DNA of 7,468 bases from assembly GCA_030765245.1 (NCBI GenBank), contig JAVCCX010000155.1, forward strand, positions 1 to 7,468, written 5' to 3'. This DNA comes from Candidatus Zophobacter franzmannii (GTDB lineage Bacteria > Cloacimonadota > Cloacimonadia > Cloacimonadales > JAFGVF01). Below the pieces are notes generated by a model. It was given only the letters and a program-made list of their open reading frames with translations. It did no database searches and had not been told where the DNA came from. Made by a program: the position numbers and the translations under genes. Shown here one piece after another: positions 6,611 through 7,468 of this stretch (its first letter is position 1; every line of letters starts with the position of its first letter).

Positions 6611-6650
6611 TTAATGTAGTGTTCTTACTTTCTACAAAACACTATATTAA
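6611..6650. repeat. Imperfect inverted repeat between thioesterase and oadB-like gene
   Basis: The arms TTAATGTAGTGTT (6611-6623) and AACACTATATTAA (6638-6650) pair over 13 positions with one mismatch, around a 14-base loop. On the minus strand the left arm contains the thioesterase stop codon (6649-6647) and the right arm ends just before the oadB ribosome site. No T-run follows on the minus strand, so it is not a normal intrinsic terminator. It could stabilise or process the mRNA between the two genes, or be a protein-binding site. The sequence does not decide which. Confidence 0.6.
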
Positions 6651-7045
6651 TCAACATATTTTTTGTACTCTTCAAAGATCACTACCGGAAGTCTCGCCGG
6701 AACTCCATTCTTTACATAAACTGCGTTGAGTTTTACCATAGTGCAAAGTTCATCTTTACTATTGTAAATCTCCTGCTCCCATGCACCTTTCAACTTCCCG
6801 GTCTTGCGTACATAACTTACAACTTTAACTGTGTCGCCAAGTTCCAAGGACTTCTTATAATCAATCTCAAAACGAAGGATAAATATTCCAATATTTCTCT
6901 CTGCTAAATCTGCTACAGAATAAGCTGTTTCGTCTAATGCTTCACTTCGAGCCTCTTCGAGAAGCTTAAGATAATTAGCATTATTAAGATGACCATAAAT
7001 GTCGCAATCAAATCCATAAATCTTCCGGTGGTATACAAATGACAT
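6647..7045 (-). CDS. YbgC/4HBT-type hotdog acyl-CoA thioesterase
   Basis: With the start at 7045 this is a 132-residue single hotdog-fold protein, the usual length for the family. It probably hydrolyses acyl-CoA thioesters in the cytoplasm. The key motif is FDCDIYGHLNNANYLKLLEE at residues 12-31, where D15 and H19 correspond to the conserved DxxGHxNN signature and D15 to the catalytic Asp. The strand pattern that follows (FILRFEIDYKKSLELGDTV, then TGKLKGAWEQEIY) is typical. A longer frame opens at 7123, but the ATG at 7045 has GGAGG five bases upstream, and the 26 extra codons cover the promoter and ribosome site, so the short form is right. It is the first gene of the operon. Its acyl substrate is unknown. 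An acyl-CoA link with a methylmalonyl-CoA-type decarboxylase next door is possible but unproven. Confidence 0.9.
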   Translation of the reverse strand: MSFVYHRKIYGFDCDIYGHLNNANYLKLLEEARSEALDETAYSVADLAERNIGIFILRFEIDYKKSLELGDTVKVVSYVRKTGKLKGAWEQEIYNSKDELCTMVKLNAVYVKNGVPARLPVVIFEEYKKYVD

Positions 7046-7050
7046 AACTT

Positions 7051-7055
7051 CCTCC
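7051..7055 (-). promoter_or_regulatory. Ribosome binding site fixing the thioesterase start
   Basis: GGAGG lies five bases upstream of the ATG at 7045-7043. It is the strongest Shine-Dalgarno sequence seen in the window. It shows that the in-frame ATG at 7123 is not used. Confidence 0.88.
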
Positions 7056-7075
7056 ACAATATTTTCTTTTAGTGT

Positions 7076-7104
7076 TTCATAGCTAAAATACATTAAATTG
7101 TCAA
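7076..7104 (-). promoter_or_regulatory. Sigma70-like promoter of the long minus-strand operon
   Basis: A perfect -35 box TTGACA (7104-7099) is followed by a 17-base spacer and the -10 box TATGAA (7081-7076, four of six matches to TATAAT). Transcription would begin near 7069, giving a leader of about two dozen bases before the thioesterase ATG. It lies after the terminator of the upstream FN3 gene, so it is well placed to drive the whole block down to 253. No operator or riboswitch is evident in so short a leader. Confidence 0.8.
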
Positions 7105-7159
7105 GGAGAGTTCTTTCTATCAATGGGACAGTACCAGATTGGGTAATGATGCAAAAGAA

Positions 7160-7192
7160 AGTCCCTTCCAGATGATGAATCTAAAAGGGACT
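7160..7192 (-). terminator. Intrinsic terminator of the FN3-domain gene
   Basis: On the minus strand AGTCCCTT pairs with AAGGGACT over eight bases. Inside this an AGAT/ATCT four-base helix closes a five-base loop, with a 2x2 internal mismatch between the two helices. The hairpin is followed by TTTCTTTT on the minus strand. It lies about 50 bases after the stop at 7246-7244 and before the operon promoter. Confidence 0.8.
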
Positions 7193-7243
7193 CTAAAGCT
7201 ATAAACTGCAGTAATCAGATTGACCGTTACCGTTAAACTCTTT

Positions 7244-7468
7244 CTAATAGTCATGAAAGCTTGCAGTTACTTGATAGAAAGCATTACTTTGCCCATTCAG
7301 AGGGACGGTATAATGAGTATTAGGGGTATAATCATAAATATTACCGTTACGATAGACAATATAACCATCCAAATTATTAGAATCACTTGGAGAACTCCAA
7401 TTCAAAACAACATTTGAGCCTGAGATTGTAATAGTAAGATTTCGTGGTATTCCCCAATTGTGCAAATA
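7244..7468 (-). CDS. C-terminal fibronectin type III domain of a probable secreted protein (partial)
   Basis: The frame is open through the right edge, so only the last 74 residues are present; the TTG at 7465 is internal. The fragment is one FN3 domain: GIPRNLTITISGSNVVLNW with the core Trp (residue 24 of the fragment), then DGYIVYRNG with the core tyrosines, then NTHYTVPL and AFYQVTAS. It ends almost directly after the final FN3 strand (FHDY), with no sorting tail. Large extracellular proteins of FCB-type bacteria often end this way, so this is probably the tail of a secreted or surface protein whose N-terminal function lies outside the window. A terminator follows at 7160-7192, so it is transcribed separately from the downstream operon. 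Confidence 0.82.
   Translation of the reverse strand, partial: YLHNWGIPRNLTITISGSNVVLNWSSPSDSNNLDGYIVYRNGNIYDYTPNTHYTVPLNGQSNAFYQVTASFHDY

Noticed and set aside
6607..6637. Possible internal promoter for the oadB-like gene (TTGTAG, 17 bases, TTAAAA on the minus strand)
   Set aside because: Both boxes are weak matches in AT-rich sequence and overlap the inverted repeat; there is no independent support.
7221..7350. Repeated TTACCGTTA words near 7228 and 7340
   Set aside because: There are only two short copies; one encodes NGNI in the FN3 domain, and spacing and flanks do not match, so this is coincidence rather than a repeat family.
7220..7417. Plus-strand frame opposite the FN3 fragment, rich in Ile and Thr
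   Set aside because: It is the shadow of the FN3 coding strand, which has clear domain hallmarks on the minus strand.
1..7468. Defence system, CRISPR array, phage or transposon content
   Set aside because: No transposase, integrase, repeat-spacer pattern or terminal repeats were seen; the genes are ordinary chromosomal housekeeping types apart from those discussed.

Overview
This is an AT-rich bacterial window, densely packed and coding almost entirely on the minus strand. The organism looks like an anaerobic diderm. The evidence is a sodium-pump decarboxylase beta subunit, a secreted AmiC-type cell-wall amidase with the insertion seen in cell-division amidases, a radical SAM protein, and a secreted protein ending in a fibronectin type III (FN3) domain. 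That mix is compatible with Cloacimonadota or a related FCB-group lineage, but this is a guess from gene content. There are no rRNA or marker genes to prove it.

Layout on the plus axis. Positions 1-191 (+) hold the C-terminal end of a receiver (REC) domain, probably the tail of a hybrid histidine kinase. A perfect palindromic terminator (200-227) separates it from a long convergent minus-strand operon. Read in the direction of transcription, from right to left, that operon starts at a sigma70-like promoter (7104-7076). It then encodes a YbgC-like hotdog thioesterase, an OadB-type Na+ pump subunit, cytidine deaminase, a PflX-like radical SAM protein, a periplasmic N-acetylmuramoyl-L-alanine amidase, a broken 2-hydroxyacid dehydrogenase, a UvrC-like protein with a ruined GIY-YIG active site, PurC, and a stand-alone CheY-like receiver protein. 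Most junctions overlap by 4-16 bases or are a few bases apart, so one transcript with translational coupling is likely. At the far right (7244-7468, minus) is the last FN3 domain of a secreted protein, followed by its own terminator (7160-7192).

The operon is functionally mixed: sodium-coupled decarboxylation, nucleotide salvage and synthesis, wall hydrolysis and signalling. It does not look like a single pathway. No mobile element, CRISPR array or defence island is visible. The two most unusual items are the UvrC-like protein (1498-2445) and the dehydrogenase (2461-3080). The UvrC-like protein keeps the UvrC N-terminal layout but has lost nearly every catalytic residue and the cluster cysteines. 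The dehydrogenase carries three separate lesions although its neighbours are intact.
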